A stretch of DNA of 30,875 nt from DATKZH01 sp964475955 (GTDB taxonomy: Bacteria > Planctomycetota > Planctomycetia > Pirellulales > Thermoguttaceae). Each line of letters starts with the position of its first letter. The stretch's first letter is position 1. The stretch is taken from positions 1-30,875 of the forward strand of contig CAYYZY010000088.1 of the NCBI GenBank assembly GCA_964475955.1. The letters run 5' to 3'. The notes below the pieces were generated by a model. That model searched no databases, was not told where the DNA came from, and saw only the letters and a program-made list of their open reading frames with translations. This document shows, piece by piece, positions 23,783 through 30,810 of this stretch. The position numbers were made by a program, and so were the translations under genes.

Positions 23783-24004
23783 TTACGCGACGACGATTTG
23801 CTCTTGAGTCAGCCATGCGGCGTATTGGATCGCCTGCTCCACGTCGCCGGGTTCGAGGTCGGGATACTCCTGGAGTATTTCCTCCGTGCTCGCACCGTGG
23901 GCGATTTGGCTGACGACCACCGACACGGGAATCCGCATTCCACGGATGCAGGCCTTGCCTGCCATGATACGCGGGTCAAACGTAATCCGGTCGAATCCCG
24001 ACAT
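23783..24004 (-). CDS. DUF433 protein (probable antitoxin)
   Basis: 73 residues, normal for DUF433: MSGFDRITFDPRIMAGKACI, then RGMRIPVSVVVSQIAHGAST and EEILQEYPDLEPGDVEQAIQ, then YAAWL. The R-G-x-R-I-P-V motif and the EEILxxYPxLxxxDVxxAxxYAA helix are the family signature, a winged or homeodomain-like DNA-binding fold. It is the first gene of the DUF433/DUF5615 pair and probably binds DNA upstream to repress itself and neutralises its partner. ATG 24004 has GAAAGGCGG upstream. Seventy-five bases separate it from the DUF2442 gene. Confidence 0.9.
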   Translation of the reverse strand: MSGFDRITFDPRIMAGKACIRGMRIPVSVVVSQIAHGASTEEILQEYPDLEPGDVEQAIQYAAWLTQEQIVVA

Positions 24005-24079
24005 CGACGTCCGCCTTTCGCAGCTTGGGGAACACGTCTTTGGGTGGCTTGCCGGCGCAAACCGAACGATTGCCCACGG

Positions 24080-24352
24080 CTATCTGCGTTCAGGCTGATC
24101 CCTTGGCTCCGTCGGCACGAGCAATCGTGCGTGCAGGAATTCCGGGGCAAGGTCTGCGCCGTTTTCCCACACGGTGGTGTTGAGCTCCGGATCGACGCGA
24201 AACGCTTTGAACTTGTCCTGGTCCTTGAGCGGGGCGAACATCTCTCCGTAGAGCTCCTTGGCAAGGTCCACGAAGCCCTCCGCCCCGTCGTTGAACTTGA
24301 GATGAACCACGTAGTCCCGCTCGTATTTCGCATCGACAACGTGTAGGATCAT
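24080..24352 (-). CDS. DUF2442 protein
   Basis: 90 residues: MILHVVDAKYERDYVVHLKF, NDGAEGFVDLAKELYGEMFA, PLKDQDKFKAFRVDPELNTT, then VWENGADLAPEFLH. The V-x-A-x-x-x-x-x-Y-x-V-x-x-x-F-x-D-G and W-x-N-G-A-D-x-A-P-E-x-L patterns are the DUF2442 signature. The family is often next to DUF4160, and the pair is predicted to act as a toxin-antitoxin-like unit. ATG 24352 lies just after the TAG of the DUF4160 gene, whose last codons (GGAG) provide the ribosome binding site, so expression is translationally coupled. Its neighbour is broken (see 24357). Confidence 0.88.
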   Translation of the reverse strand: MILHVVDAKYERDYVVHLKFNDGAEGFVDLAKELYGEMFAPLKDQDKFKAFRVDPELNTTVWENGADLAPEFLHARLLVPTEPRDQPERR

Positions 24353-24356
24353 GATT

Positions 24357-24636
24357 CTACTCCAACGGCGCTATGTACGCCAGCGGCTGCCGCCGGAGGG
24401 CACGTTCCCAGTTGTCCAGAAGCCCAGTTGTCCAGAAGCTCGTCCACGTGCATCGTGCGCCACTCGTCGACCATCGACAAGGCCCGTCTTGGCAGCGATA
24501 CGCGAAGGACGGCGCCCGTGCGGATTTCGACCATGGCCTCGTCGCCGCGGTACTTCGCGTGGAAGCGCGGCGGAGCAAGGTCGTCCCAGTAGGACGCGAT
24601 GGCAATGTGGCTTCCCTCGCCGGAACTCGGTAGTCT
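24357..24636 (-). pseudogene. DUF4160 gene, frameshifted by 16-bp duplication
   Basis: The frame from 24636 downward encodes SHIAIASYWDDLAPPRFHAK, YRGDEAMVEIRTGAVLRVSL and PRRALSMVDEWRTMHVDELL, then DNW. It then shifts and ends in unrelated sequence. In the next frame the natural DUF4160 C-terminus appears: DNWERALRRQPLAYIAPLE followed by TAG. Between them stands an exact 16-bp tandem duplication (24407-24438). Removing one copy restores a single frame to TAG at 24357, two codons before the DUF2442 start. The N-terminus is also unclear, with no good start codon after the TGA at 24637-24639. So the gene is inactive or makes an altered tail. Confidence 0.82.
24407..24438. repeat. Exact 16-bp tandem duplication
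   Basis: CCCAGTTGTCCAGAAG occurs twice without a gap (24407-24422, 24423-24438). Sixteen is not a multiple of three, so it shifts the DUF4160 reading frame. It looks like a recent replication-slippage event, since both copies are identical. Confidence 0.95.
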
Positions 24637-24681
24637 TCAGAAGATCACTGAACACGGTGGGAGACCGACGAGACATGGATG

Positions 24682-24885
24682 CTATCCGTCCTGCGAACTG
24701 GACGTGACGACGCGGCCGGCCTTCGCGATGTCCATCGCCCACCAGTAGAAGCGACCGGCGGCTGGGGCGTCAAGTCGCAGTCGGGTGGGCATCCAGGGGG
24801 GATACGGCGTGCCCCTGGACGCGTCGAGCAGGTCGTAGAGCCCGAGATGAACCCACTCCGACGCGACGACGTCATAAAGCGACAT
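24682..24885 (-). CDS. Possible small protein (67 aa), unknown
   Basis: A short minus-strand frame downstream of rpoD, after its terminator: MSLYDVVASEWVHLGLYDLL, DASRGTPYPPWMPTRLRLDA, PAAGRFYWWAMDIAKAGRVV. Its composition (Trp, Tyr and hydrophobic mix) looks like a real protein rather than a GC shadow. It has no recognised domain. A GAGGGG lies about 14 bases upstream of ATG 24885, too far for a strong site. It could be the remnant of a longer gene, as the frame continues upstream through the rpoD terminator. Confidence 0.35.
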   Translation of the reverse strand: MSLYDVVASEWVHLGLYDLLDASRGTPYPPWMPTRLRLDAPAAGRFYWWAMDIAKAGRVVTSSSQDG

Positions 24886-24965
24886 GCGGCTTGCGACATC
24901 CCCTCGTCTGTCACGAACTGGCGACTCATGGGGCCGACGCCTGATGGCTCGCTGCGCCGAAAACG

Positions 24966-24995
24966 AAAAAAGCCGAGCGGCTTCGCCGCCCGGCT
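24966..24995 (-). terminator. Intrinsic terminator of rpoD
   Basis: Read on the minus strand: an 11-bp stem AGCCGGGCGGC/GCCGCTCGGCT (one G-U pair) with a GAA loop, followed by six T residues. It lies 35 bases after the rpoD stop. A textbook rho-independent terminator. Confidence 0.9.
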
Positions 24996-25030
24996 CTCCA
25001 TAGTCATCCATCCGTTGCCCAGCGGCCGGT

Positions 25031-26608
25031 CTAATCGAGGAACCCGACCAGCTCCTGGCTGCGGCTGGGCTGCTGGAGCTTGCGCACGGCCTTGGCTTCG
25101 ATCTGGCGAATGCGCTCGCGGGTCACCTTGAAGATGTGGCCCACCTCCTCCAGGGTGTAGCTGTAGCCGTCGCCCAGGCCGTAGCGGAGCTTGATGATCT
25201 CGCGCTCGCGGTAGCTGAGCGTCTTCAGAACCTTGCTGATCCGGCCGCGGAGCATCTCCTGCGTGGCCCCGCTGGAGGGGCTCTCCGCCTCGCCGTCGGG
25301 CAGGAGGTCGCCGAAGTGGCTGTCCTCGCTGTTGCCGACCGGCCGGTCGAGGCTGATCGGATACCGGCTCATGGCCAGCACGCGGCGGGCCTCGTCGATG
25401 CAGGTGCCGCTCTTGTTGGCCGTCTCTTCGATCGTCGGCTCGCGGCCCAGCTCCTGCAACAGCTTGCGGGAAACGTTCCGTACCCGCGACATCGTCTCCA
25501 CCATGTGCACGGGAATCCGGATCGTGCGGCTCTGGTCGGCCACCGCCCGGGTGATCGCCTGGCGGATCCACCACGTGGCGTAGGTACAGAACTTGAAGCC
25601 GCGGCGGTACTCGAACTTGTCGACCGCCCGCATCAGCCCCGCGTTCCCTTCCTGGATGAGGTCCAGGAAGCTCAGGCCGCGATTGCGGTACTTCTTGGCG
25701 ATGGAGACGACCAAGCGGAGGTTGCCCTCCGAAAGGCCCCGCTTGGCCTCCTGGTACTGCGCGTAGACCTCCTTGAGCGCCCGAACGCGGTTTCGCAGGC
25801 TGGTGGGCGTCTCCTGCGTGGCGCGGAGGATGTTGCGGAACTCCATCAGCCACGGCTCGCGTTCCCTGGGCGGTCCGCCGGCCTGGCGGTGCGCGTCGAT
25901 GCGCGCCTTGAGCTCGCCGACGCGGCGGCTGAACTCGTCGAGCGTGGTGATGGCCGGCTCGAGCCGCTGGGTTCGCAGCCCCAACTCCTCGATCAGCCGG
26001 ACGGCCCGGCGCCGGCACCGCCCCAGCCGCCGCCACGCCTCGCGCCGCTCGTTCGGGCCGCGCGACTTGGAGGTGGCCACCCAGTAATCGCGCCGGTTCC
26101 GCTTGAGCAGGATCTCCAGGGTCCGCAGGTTGTGGGGCAGACGCCCGAGGATCTGCTGCTTCTCCAGCCGGTCGGTCACCGACACCTGCACGGTGCGGTC
26201 GAACGGAAGGTCCCCGTGGTGCACGCGGCGCAGCACGCGCACCGCCTGCTGGGTCACGTAGTCGCACTCCAGCAGCTTGCGCCGGAACTTCCGCCGGGTG
26301 ACCTCAATCTGCTTGGCCAGGGAGATCTCTTGCTGACGCGTCAGCAGGGGGATCTCGCCCATCTGGGTCAGGTACATGCGCACCGGATCGTCCGACCAGG
26401 ACTCGGCGTCGTTGGCGACGAGCAAATCGTCCGCCGCAGCCTCCGATTCCGACTCGCCGTCGTCATCCGAGTCGTCGTCCTCGTCGCCCAGCTCGCTGTC
26501 GAGGTGGAGAGACTCGCGCGACTTGCCCGTCAGATCCATCTCCTCGTCCGGATCTTCCGTCGTCGGCTCTTCTTCCAGTTCGTCCAACAATGCATCTGCG
26601 TCGTACAA
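25031..26608 (-). CDS. rpoD: RNA polymerase primary sigma factor
   Basis: 525 residues, the housekeeping sigma-70 factor. Regions in order: an acidic N-terminal stretch (about 10-60, rich in D and E); region 1.2, DDPVRMYLTQMGEIPLLTRQ (73-92); a middle non-conserved segment rich in Arg (about 150-260); region 2, with NLRLVVSIAKKYRNRGLSFL, DLIQEGNAGLMRAVDKFEYR, RGFKFCTYATWWIRQAITRA; region 3, PVHMVETMSRVRNVSRKLLQ; and region 4, with the -35-binding helix-turn-helix in EVGHIFKVTRERIRQIEAKA. The start is TTG 26608, supported by AGGAG 8 bases upstream; no in-frame ATG lies near. Classical region 1.1 is not obvious, only an acidic stretch. Its terminator is at 24966. Confidence 0.96.
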   Translation of the reverse strand: MYDADALLDELEEEPTTEDPDEEMDLTGKSRESLHLDSELGDEDDDSDDDGESESEAAADDLLVANDAESWSDDPVRMYLTQMGEIPLLTRQQEISLAKQIEVTRRKFRRKLLECDYVTQQAVRVLRRVHHGDLPFDRTVQVSVTDRLEKQQILGRLPHNLRTLEILLKRNRRDYWVATSKSRGPNERREAWRRLGRCRRRAVRLIEELGLRTQRLEPAITTLDEFSRRVGELKARIDAHRQAGGPPREREPWLMEFRNILRATQETPTSLRNRVRALKEVYAQYQEAKRGLSEGNLRLVVSIAKKYRNRGLSFLDLIQEGNAGLMRAVDKFEYRRGFKFCTYATWWIRQAITRAVADQSRTIRIPVHMVETMSRVRNVSRKLLQELGREPTIEETANKSGTCIDEARRVLAMSRYPISLDRPVGNSEDSHFGDLLPDGEAESPSSGATQEMLRGRISKVLKTLSYREREIIKLRYGLGDGYSYTLEEVGHIFKVTRERIRQIEAKAVRKLQQPSRSQELVGFLD

Positions 26609-26994
26609 AACGGCACTCCTAGTTCACATCCCATGAAACAACGTCGCACCAACCCCAGAGTGGAGAGAAGTGGTGGCACCCTCGTGGCGGCCCGGTGCGC
26701 AAACGCCCCGTACAGGCATCGGACCCCGCGCACCAAACGACGCCGCTCAACGACACTTCCCCCGCGTTGGCTGCTCGCCTAGCATGTGGCCGTTGGAATT
26801 CTACCACCGATTCACCCAGGCGGCGGTAACGTCGGTCATTTGGCAAGGAATTACACTTCGGGAACGAAGACAGCCGGCTTCCAGGGTGCCTAGGTTACCT
26901 AAACTCCCAGGATTCGCACCGAAACCTACGCTCTCACTCTACCCGGCATGCGTCGGCAGCCATCGAGGCGTAGATTACCACAACGGGGAAGCTT

Positions 26995-27112
26995 GGCACC
27001 ACGATAGGGGTCCAACGCGCGGGGTGCATCCAATGGATGCCGGGGTCCCCCTCGGTGCTCTAAGGAGGCGGGAAGCGTGTGCTTTCTCACCCGCGGGCCT
27101 CATCAGCGAGGC
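26995..27112. other. Candidate structured RNA element (three hairpins)
   Basis: Hairpin 1 is nested. GCACC (26996-27000) pairs with GGTGC (27054-27058), AGGGG (27006-27010) with CCCCT (27048-27052), and GCATCC (27026-27031) with GGATGC (27035-27040). Hairpin 2 is GCGGG (27068-27072) with CCCGC (27090-27094). Hairpin 3 is GCCTC (27097-27101) with GAGGC (27108-27112). Because these are inverted repeats, both strands can fold; on the minus strand the element would be in the rpoD leader. It matches no RNA family that I recognise. Confidence 0.35.
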
Positions 27113-27138
27113 TAGGTATACGAGGGGCCGGGCAATTA

Positions 27139-27166
27139 ATTGTAATCACACAATCGCGAGCGTCCA
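27139..27166 (-). promoter_or_regulatory. Candidate rpoD promoter
   Basis: On the minus strand: TGGACG, a 16-bp spacer and TACAAT (5 of 6 consensus bases), within the least GC-rich part of the interval and beside CAATTAATTG. It would start transcription about 520 bases upstream of rpoD. Confidence 0.35.
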
Positions 27167-27368
27167 GGGGGTAGCCGCCCATCTTGTTGCGAAATCGGCG
27201 GGCCACATCCCGGGCCCTGGGCCGCATGCTGCAAGATGGGAAGCAAGGGCGATTTGGGGAATTTACGGCTGGGTCGGCAGCCGCCAGCCAAGCCGGAATC
27301 GCTGCCCGTCGCCACCGAACTCGAGCTGGCCCACCCCCTGTCCGCAGGGCCGTGTGGCAGACCCCAAC

Positions 27369-27397
27369 TCGCCAGGGACCTAACCACAAGATACACT
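27369..27397 (+). promoter_or_regulatory. Candidate promoter for zinc-ribbon membrane gene
   Basis: TCGCCA (27369-27374), a 17-bp spacer and TACACT (27392-27397), about 270 bases upstream of GTG 27667. Confidence 0.3.
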
Positions 27398-27666
27398 GAA
27401 CAGGGGCAGCTTGAGCGAAGTCGCAGCCGCGACAAGGCGGGGCGCAGGTGCGCCAAGCATTTGCGGAAGCGGCATATTGAACCCCGGCCACTGGCGCCCC
27501 ATGCGTCCCCAGCAGACAAACATCTCGCCAGCGGGCTGCGTACGGCGTCTTGGGGGTGCCTCATGAGCCCGCCGAACCGTGCCCTCGGCCTTGCGACCCG
27601 CCCGCAAGCCCCCCCCATAGGTGGCCTGCTCTGCCCCACAAATCGAGGAGTCCTCGGAGACTAACC

Positions 27667-28287
27667 GTGAAATCCAAGTACCTGCTTCCTTGTTCTTGTG
27701 GTCGCCAGACCTCCGTCCGGGTTTCGCAGGCGGGCCAACGGCTTCAGTGTGAGTGCGGTGCCCTGTTGGAGGTGCCGTCGATGCGGGGACTCGCCCAGCT
27801 CGAACCGGCCACCGGCAAATCGGCCGGGCCGCAGTCCGCTTCCGGGCGCCAAGTGCCGCCTCCCCCGGCCGCGGTGCTTCGGGCGCGCTCCAAGGTCGCC
27901 CGGCGGCTCGCATCGAACTGGGGGCCGCGTCAAAGGGGGCTGCTGATGGGCATCGTGATCACGGTAGTCGGCCTGAGCATGGTCGGCTACTGGAGCTATT
28001 TCCGGCCGCTGCCCATCGACGCCCAGCAGATGCGGCCCATCCAGTCCTGGGGACTGTGGCGAGACCTGAATCACGGGATCGACCAGCGATCGGCCTGGGA
28101 AGAGACCTACCTGGAGCTATTGGCCAACTACCGCCGGTGGATGATCGTCTCCGTGACGGTCACCGGCGTCGGGGTGCTCGTGATGGCCGGCGCACTGCTT
28201 GCGCCGAAGGTTCGCCGAAAACGCCCGGCGCGAAGGCCGCCGCCGAGCGAGGTGGGCCGTCGCGCTTCGAGCCCGGTCGGGACGTGA
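27667..28287 (+). CDS. Zinc-ribbon-like membrane protein (206 aa)
   Basis: Starts at GTG 27667 with a GGAG upstream. The N-terminus is a short zinc-ribbon-like unit, LLPCSCGRQTSVRVSQAGQR and LQCECGALLEV, with paired C-x-C motifs 20 residues apart; four cysteines could bind zinc. A proline-rich linker (RQVPPPPAAVLRARSK) follows. Then come two transmembrane helices (LLMGIVITVVGLSMVGYWSY and MIVSVTVTGVGVLVMAGALL), with a charged loop of about 45 residues between, and a basic cytoplasmic tail. Similar zinc-ribbon plus membrane proteins are frequent in planctomycetes. Function unknown. It is divergent from rpoD. Confidence 0.75.
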   Translation: MKSKYLLPCSCGRQTSVRVSQAGQRLQCECGALLEVPSMRGLAQLEPATGKSAGPQSASGRQVPPPPAAVLRARSKVARRLASNWGPRQRGLLMGIVITVVGLSMVGYWSYFRPLPIDAQQMRPIQSWGLWRDLNHGIDQRSAWEETYLELLANYRRWMIVSVTVTGVGVLVMAGALLAPKVRRKRPARRPPPSEVGRRASSPVGT

Positions 28288-28324
28288 GGTCCGCAGGCGC
28301 CCACGGTGCCCGGCGAACGTCGGG

Positions 28325-29104
28325 CTACCGCTTGCGGAGCACGTAGACGACGTCTTCCGTCTCGTCGGTCACCCGTATCGGCTGATCCATCGCGTAGGCG
28401 AAGTCGTACGTTTCGACCGTCTCCAGTTGCGGCACGCGCTCGAGAAGCCTCCGGAACTGCGCGACGCTGTAGGTACGGAACAGGAACTCGTCCTTCAGGC
28501 GGAACTGGCGCGTCGGCGTGTAGACGTCGAGCACGAAGCCGACGCGTTCTTGACGCCGCCGCCGATCGACCTCCATCGACCACATCCGCGACAGCACGCT
28601 GAGATGCCCCCGGCGCGACGACCACGACTCCTCGTCGCAGAGCGACTCCCCCCGCGGCGTGAGATGAAACCCGAGCGCGTAGATCCCGCCTTTAGCCAGC
28701 GCTCGGGCGACGCACTCCAGGTGGCCTTGGGCCTGCTCCTCCGATTGCAGGTGCCGGAAGCTGTTGATGGTGCTGAAGGCCGCGTCGACCTTGCATTTCA
28801 GGCGGAAGTCGGACATGTCGCCGACCGCCGCGGTGGGCGCAAAACCGTGCCGCACCAGCCGCGCGTTGCAATACTCGACCGCCTTGCGGTTCAGGTCGAT
28901 GCCCGAAGCCTCGTAGCCCGCCTTGGCGAACTTCGCCAGCAAACGCCCCGTGCCGCACGCCGGCTCGAACAAGCGCCGCACCGGGCGGCGCGCGTACCGC
29001 GCGAAGCAGGCCGTGACGAAATCGAATTCCGCCTGGCAGTCGGAGCCGAACAACACGTCGTAGTATTTGGGGTAGTCGTAGACGTTCCCTCGGATGACTT
29101 CCAT
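28325..29104 (-). CDS. SAM-dependent methyltransferase
   Basis: 259 residues, class I methyltransferase fold. Motif I is LFEPACGTGRLL (residues 45-56), which binds S-adenosylmethionine. The acidic motif II is ASGIDLNRKAVEYCNARL, followed by VGDMSDFRLKCKVDAAFSTI and GGIYALGFHLTPRGESLCDE. The substrate is unknown. ATG 29104 is followed by EVIRGNVYDYPKYYDVLFGS, the usual start of this family. The open frame continues upstream through the repeat at 29129, which is not coding. The ribosome binding site is weak. It lies tail to tail with the zinc-ribbon gene. Confidence 0.9.
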   Translation of the reverse strand: MEVIRGNVYDYPKYYDVLFGSDCQAEFDFVTACFARYARRPVRRLFEPACGTGRLLAKFAKAGYEASGIDLNRKAVEYCNARLVRHGFAPTAAVGDMSDFRLKCKVDAAFSTINSFRHLQSEEQAQGHLECVARALAKGGIYALGFHLTPRGESLCDEESWSSRRGHLSVLSRMWSMEVDRRRRQERVGFVLDVYTPTRQFRLKDEFLFRTYSVAQFRRLLERVPQLETVETYDFAYAMDQPIRVTDETEDVVYVLRKR

Positions 29105-29128
29105 GGCGGTCCCATCATGCTGTCGAAA

Positions 29129-29151
29129 CGTGGGGCACGTTTCCCACGTGC
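29129..29151. repeat. Half-copy of GTGGGGCACGTTTCC palindromic repeat
   Basis: CGTGGGGCACGTTTCCCACG plus TGC at 29129-29151 matches one arm of the palindrome at 21082-21105 with one base changed. The second arm is missing. It lies 24 bases upstream of the methyltransferase start. Confidence 0.7.
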
Positions 29152-29245
29152 TCGGCCCGAGCATATCGCGCGCCCGCGTTGTCGACAAGGACCTCCGCAG
29201 GCGGGCCGGCGAGAACCGCCTTGGCGAAGGGCCGCGCCGCGCGTC

Positions 29246-29274
29246 TTGCCTTTTCCACCTGGCGCGCATACGGT
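29246..29274 (+). promoter_or_regulatory. Candidate promoter for quinone oxidoreductase gene
   Basis: TTGCCT (29246-29251), a 17-bp spacer and TACGGT (29269-29274), 52 bp before ATG 29327. Confidence 0.3.
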
Positions 29275-29326
29275 TAGATGCCGACGTTCAAGCCCGTACA
29301 CTCACCACGCTGTGGCGAACGCGATC

Positions 29327-30319
29327 ATGAAAGCTGCCTACATCGAACAAACCGGACCGCCGGAGAACATCCGCTTTGGCGACCTCCCCAAGCCCGAACC
29401 GCAGGGGGCGCAGGTGTTGGTGAAGGTGGGGGCGGTGGCCGTGAACCCGGTCGACACGTACGTCCGCGCCGGAATGATCCCCTTCGATCTGCCGCAGCCG
29501 TTCATCGTCGGCTGCGATCTGGCCGGAACCGTCGAAGCGGCCGGCCCCGAGGCGAGCCGACTGAAGCCGGGCGACCGCGTGTGGGGGACGAACCAGGGGC
29601 TGCTGGGGCGGCAGGGTACCTTCGCCGAGTACGTGGCCGTCGACGAGTGCTGGCTCTACCCGACGCCCGAGCGTGTGAGCGACCGCGAGGCGGCCGCGAT
29701 CTCGCTGGTCGGCATCACCGCGCACCTGGGGCTCTTCCGCGAGGCCCGGCTCCAGGCCGGCGAATCGCTCTTCGTGCCCGGCGGCTCCGGCGGCGTGGGC
29801 TCCTGCGTGGTGCAGATGGCCAAGGCGGCCGGCGCGCGGGTGATGACGACGGCGGGCGACGACCGCAAGGCCGAGGCGTGCCGGCAGTTCGGGGCCGACG
29901 CGGTCGTCAACTACAAGACCGACGACGTCGACGCCGCCATCGGCCAGTTCGCCCCCGAGGGACTCAACGTCTGGTGGGAGCTGTTGCACGAACAGGACTT
30001 CGAGCGGATCGTCGGGCACCTCGCCCTGGGCGGCCGGATCGTGGTGATGGCCGGGCGCGACGCCAAGCCGCCGTTTCCCGTCGGCCCGTTCTACGTCAAG
30101 GATTGCTCGATGCACGGATTCGCCATGTTCAACGCCCCGTCCGACGTGCAGCGCGCGTGCGCCGACGACATCAACCGCTGGATGACCGAAGGCAAGGTTC
30201 GCCCAAAGATCGGCCGGGTGATGCCGCTTTCGGAGACGGCCGCCGCCCACCGCCTTCAGGAGGAGAACACGCTCGCAAAGTCCGGCACGCTGGCCGGCAA
30301 GATCGTGCTGGAGCCGTGA
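29327..30319 (+). CDS. NADPH:quinone oxidoreductase (zinc-independent MDR family)
   Basis: 330 residues of the medium-chain dehydrogenase/reductase superfamily, quinone-oxidoreductase group. It would reduce quinones or enones with NADPH in the cytoplasm. N-terminal GroES-like half: MKAAYIEQTGPPENIRFGDL, VKVGAVAVNPVDTYVRAGMI, FIVGCDLAGTVEAAG. The Rossmann fold carries VPGGSGGVGSCVVQMAKAAG, the NADPH-binding glycine motif, with AGDDRKAEACRQFGADAVVN after it. Zinc-binding cysteines of the alcohol dehydrogenases are absent, as expected for this group. The C-terminus includes LPLSETAAAHRLQEENT-like sequence (here MPLSETAAAHRLQEEN). ATG 29327 is the first Met of the family pattern. It stands alone between the methyltransferase and the transposase fragment. 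Confidence 0.94.
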   Translation: MKAAYIEQTGPPENIRFGDLPKPEPQGAQVLVKVGAVAVNPVDTYVRAGMIPFDLPQPFIVGCDLAGTVEAAGPEASRLKPGDRVWGTNQGLLGRQGTFAEYVAVDECWLYPTPERVSDREAAAISLVGITAHLGLFREARLQAGESLFVPGGSGGVGSCVVQMAKAAGARVMTTAGDDRKAEACRQFGADAVVNYKTDDVDAAIGQFAPEGLNVWWELLHEQDFERIVGHLALGGRIVVMAGRDAKPPFPVGPFYVKDCSMHGFAMFNAPSDVQRACADDINRWMTEGKVRPKIGRVMPLSETAAAHRLQEENTLAKSGTLAGKIVLEP

Positions 30320-30357
30320 GGAGGCGTGGGGAGTGGGGAGTGGATGAGGCCAGTACC

Positions 30358-30810
30358 TCACCCGTCTTGGATTGACGGGTAGGTTTTCTTCATTTTCCGT
30401 CGGGCGGCCTCAACAATAAAGGTCCAGTGGATTTTTGCCTCGGACTGATTCCGTTGCGACTGCCAGGCCGCGATTTCGTTGGCCATCACTTCGATGTCGT
30501 CGATCCGGCGATTCAGGCATTGGCGGTTCATGATGCCGATTTCGATCTCCGCCATGTTGAGCCAACTGGCGTGCTTGGGCGTGTAATGGATTTCGAGTCG
30601 ATCCAGTATCCGCTTCGCCTCCGCCGGCTCAAACGTGGCGTACAAGCTGGCCCCGGTCTGCGTGTTCAGGTTGTCCAGCACCAAGCGAATCTTCTCCGCC
30701 TCGGGATAATGCACGTCGACCAACCGCTCGATGGCCCAAGCCCAGTCTTGCCTCGTCCGACGTTCCGTGACCTCGACGTGACGCCAGCCACGAAGCGGTT
30801 CGCAAAACAT
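30358..30810 (-). CDS. IS630-family transposase, C-terminal part
   Basis: 150 residues from ATG 30810 matching the C-terminal half of IS630-family DDE transposases: EPLRGWRHVEVTERRTRQDW, LVLDNLNTQTGASLYATFEP, HYTPKHASWLNMAEIEIGIM. The second catalytic Asp is in LVLDNLNT and the Glu is in WLNMAEIE; the first Asp would lie to the right, outside the window. The frame continues upstream of ATG 30810 with family-like sequence (SNQF), but it meets an in-frame TGA at 30856-30858. So the gene is frameshifted or truncated, or it uses programmed frameshifting. A GACGGGT/ACCCGTC hairpin at the very end (about 30360-30380) is inside the last codons. No terminal inverted repeat could be confirmed. Confidence 0.85.
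   Translation of the reverse strand: MFCEPLRGWRHVEVTERRTRQDWAWAIERLVDVHYPEAEKIRLVLDNLNTQTGASLYATFEPAEAKRILDRLEIHYTPKHASWLNMAEIEIGIMNRQCLNRRIDDIEVMANEIAAWQSQRNQSEAKIHWTFIVEAARRKMKKTYPSIQDG

Larger units (their letters stand above)
26609..27666. other. 1.06-kb non-coding interval upstream of rpoD
   Basis: No protein-like frame is seen on either strand, and base composition is less GC-rich than in the genes. It contains the AT-rich palindrome CAATTAATTG (27133-27142), candidate promoters for rpoD (27139-27166) and for the rightward gene (27369-27397), and a run of hairpins at 26995-27112. I looked for motifs of RNase P RNA, tmRNA and SRP RNA and found none. If the promoters are right, rpoD has a leader of about 520 bases. 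Confidence 0.5.

Noticed and set aside
26880..26910. CAGGGTGCCTAGGTTACC, slightly like the RNase P RNA P4-region stretch
   Set aside because: The universal GAGGAAAGTCC and ACAGAA segments are absent on both strands, so it is a chance match.
27060..27115. Hammerhead-like CTGATGAG...GAGAAAGC on the minus strand
   Set aside because: Stem I cannot pair, the stem II closing pairs are wrong, and the core reads GAGAAA rather than CGAAA after stem II.
27136..27660. Open frames on both strands of the rpoD upstream interval
   Set aside because: Their translations are low-complexity and carry no family motif or ribosome binding site.
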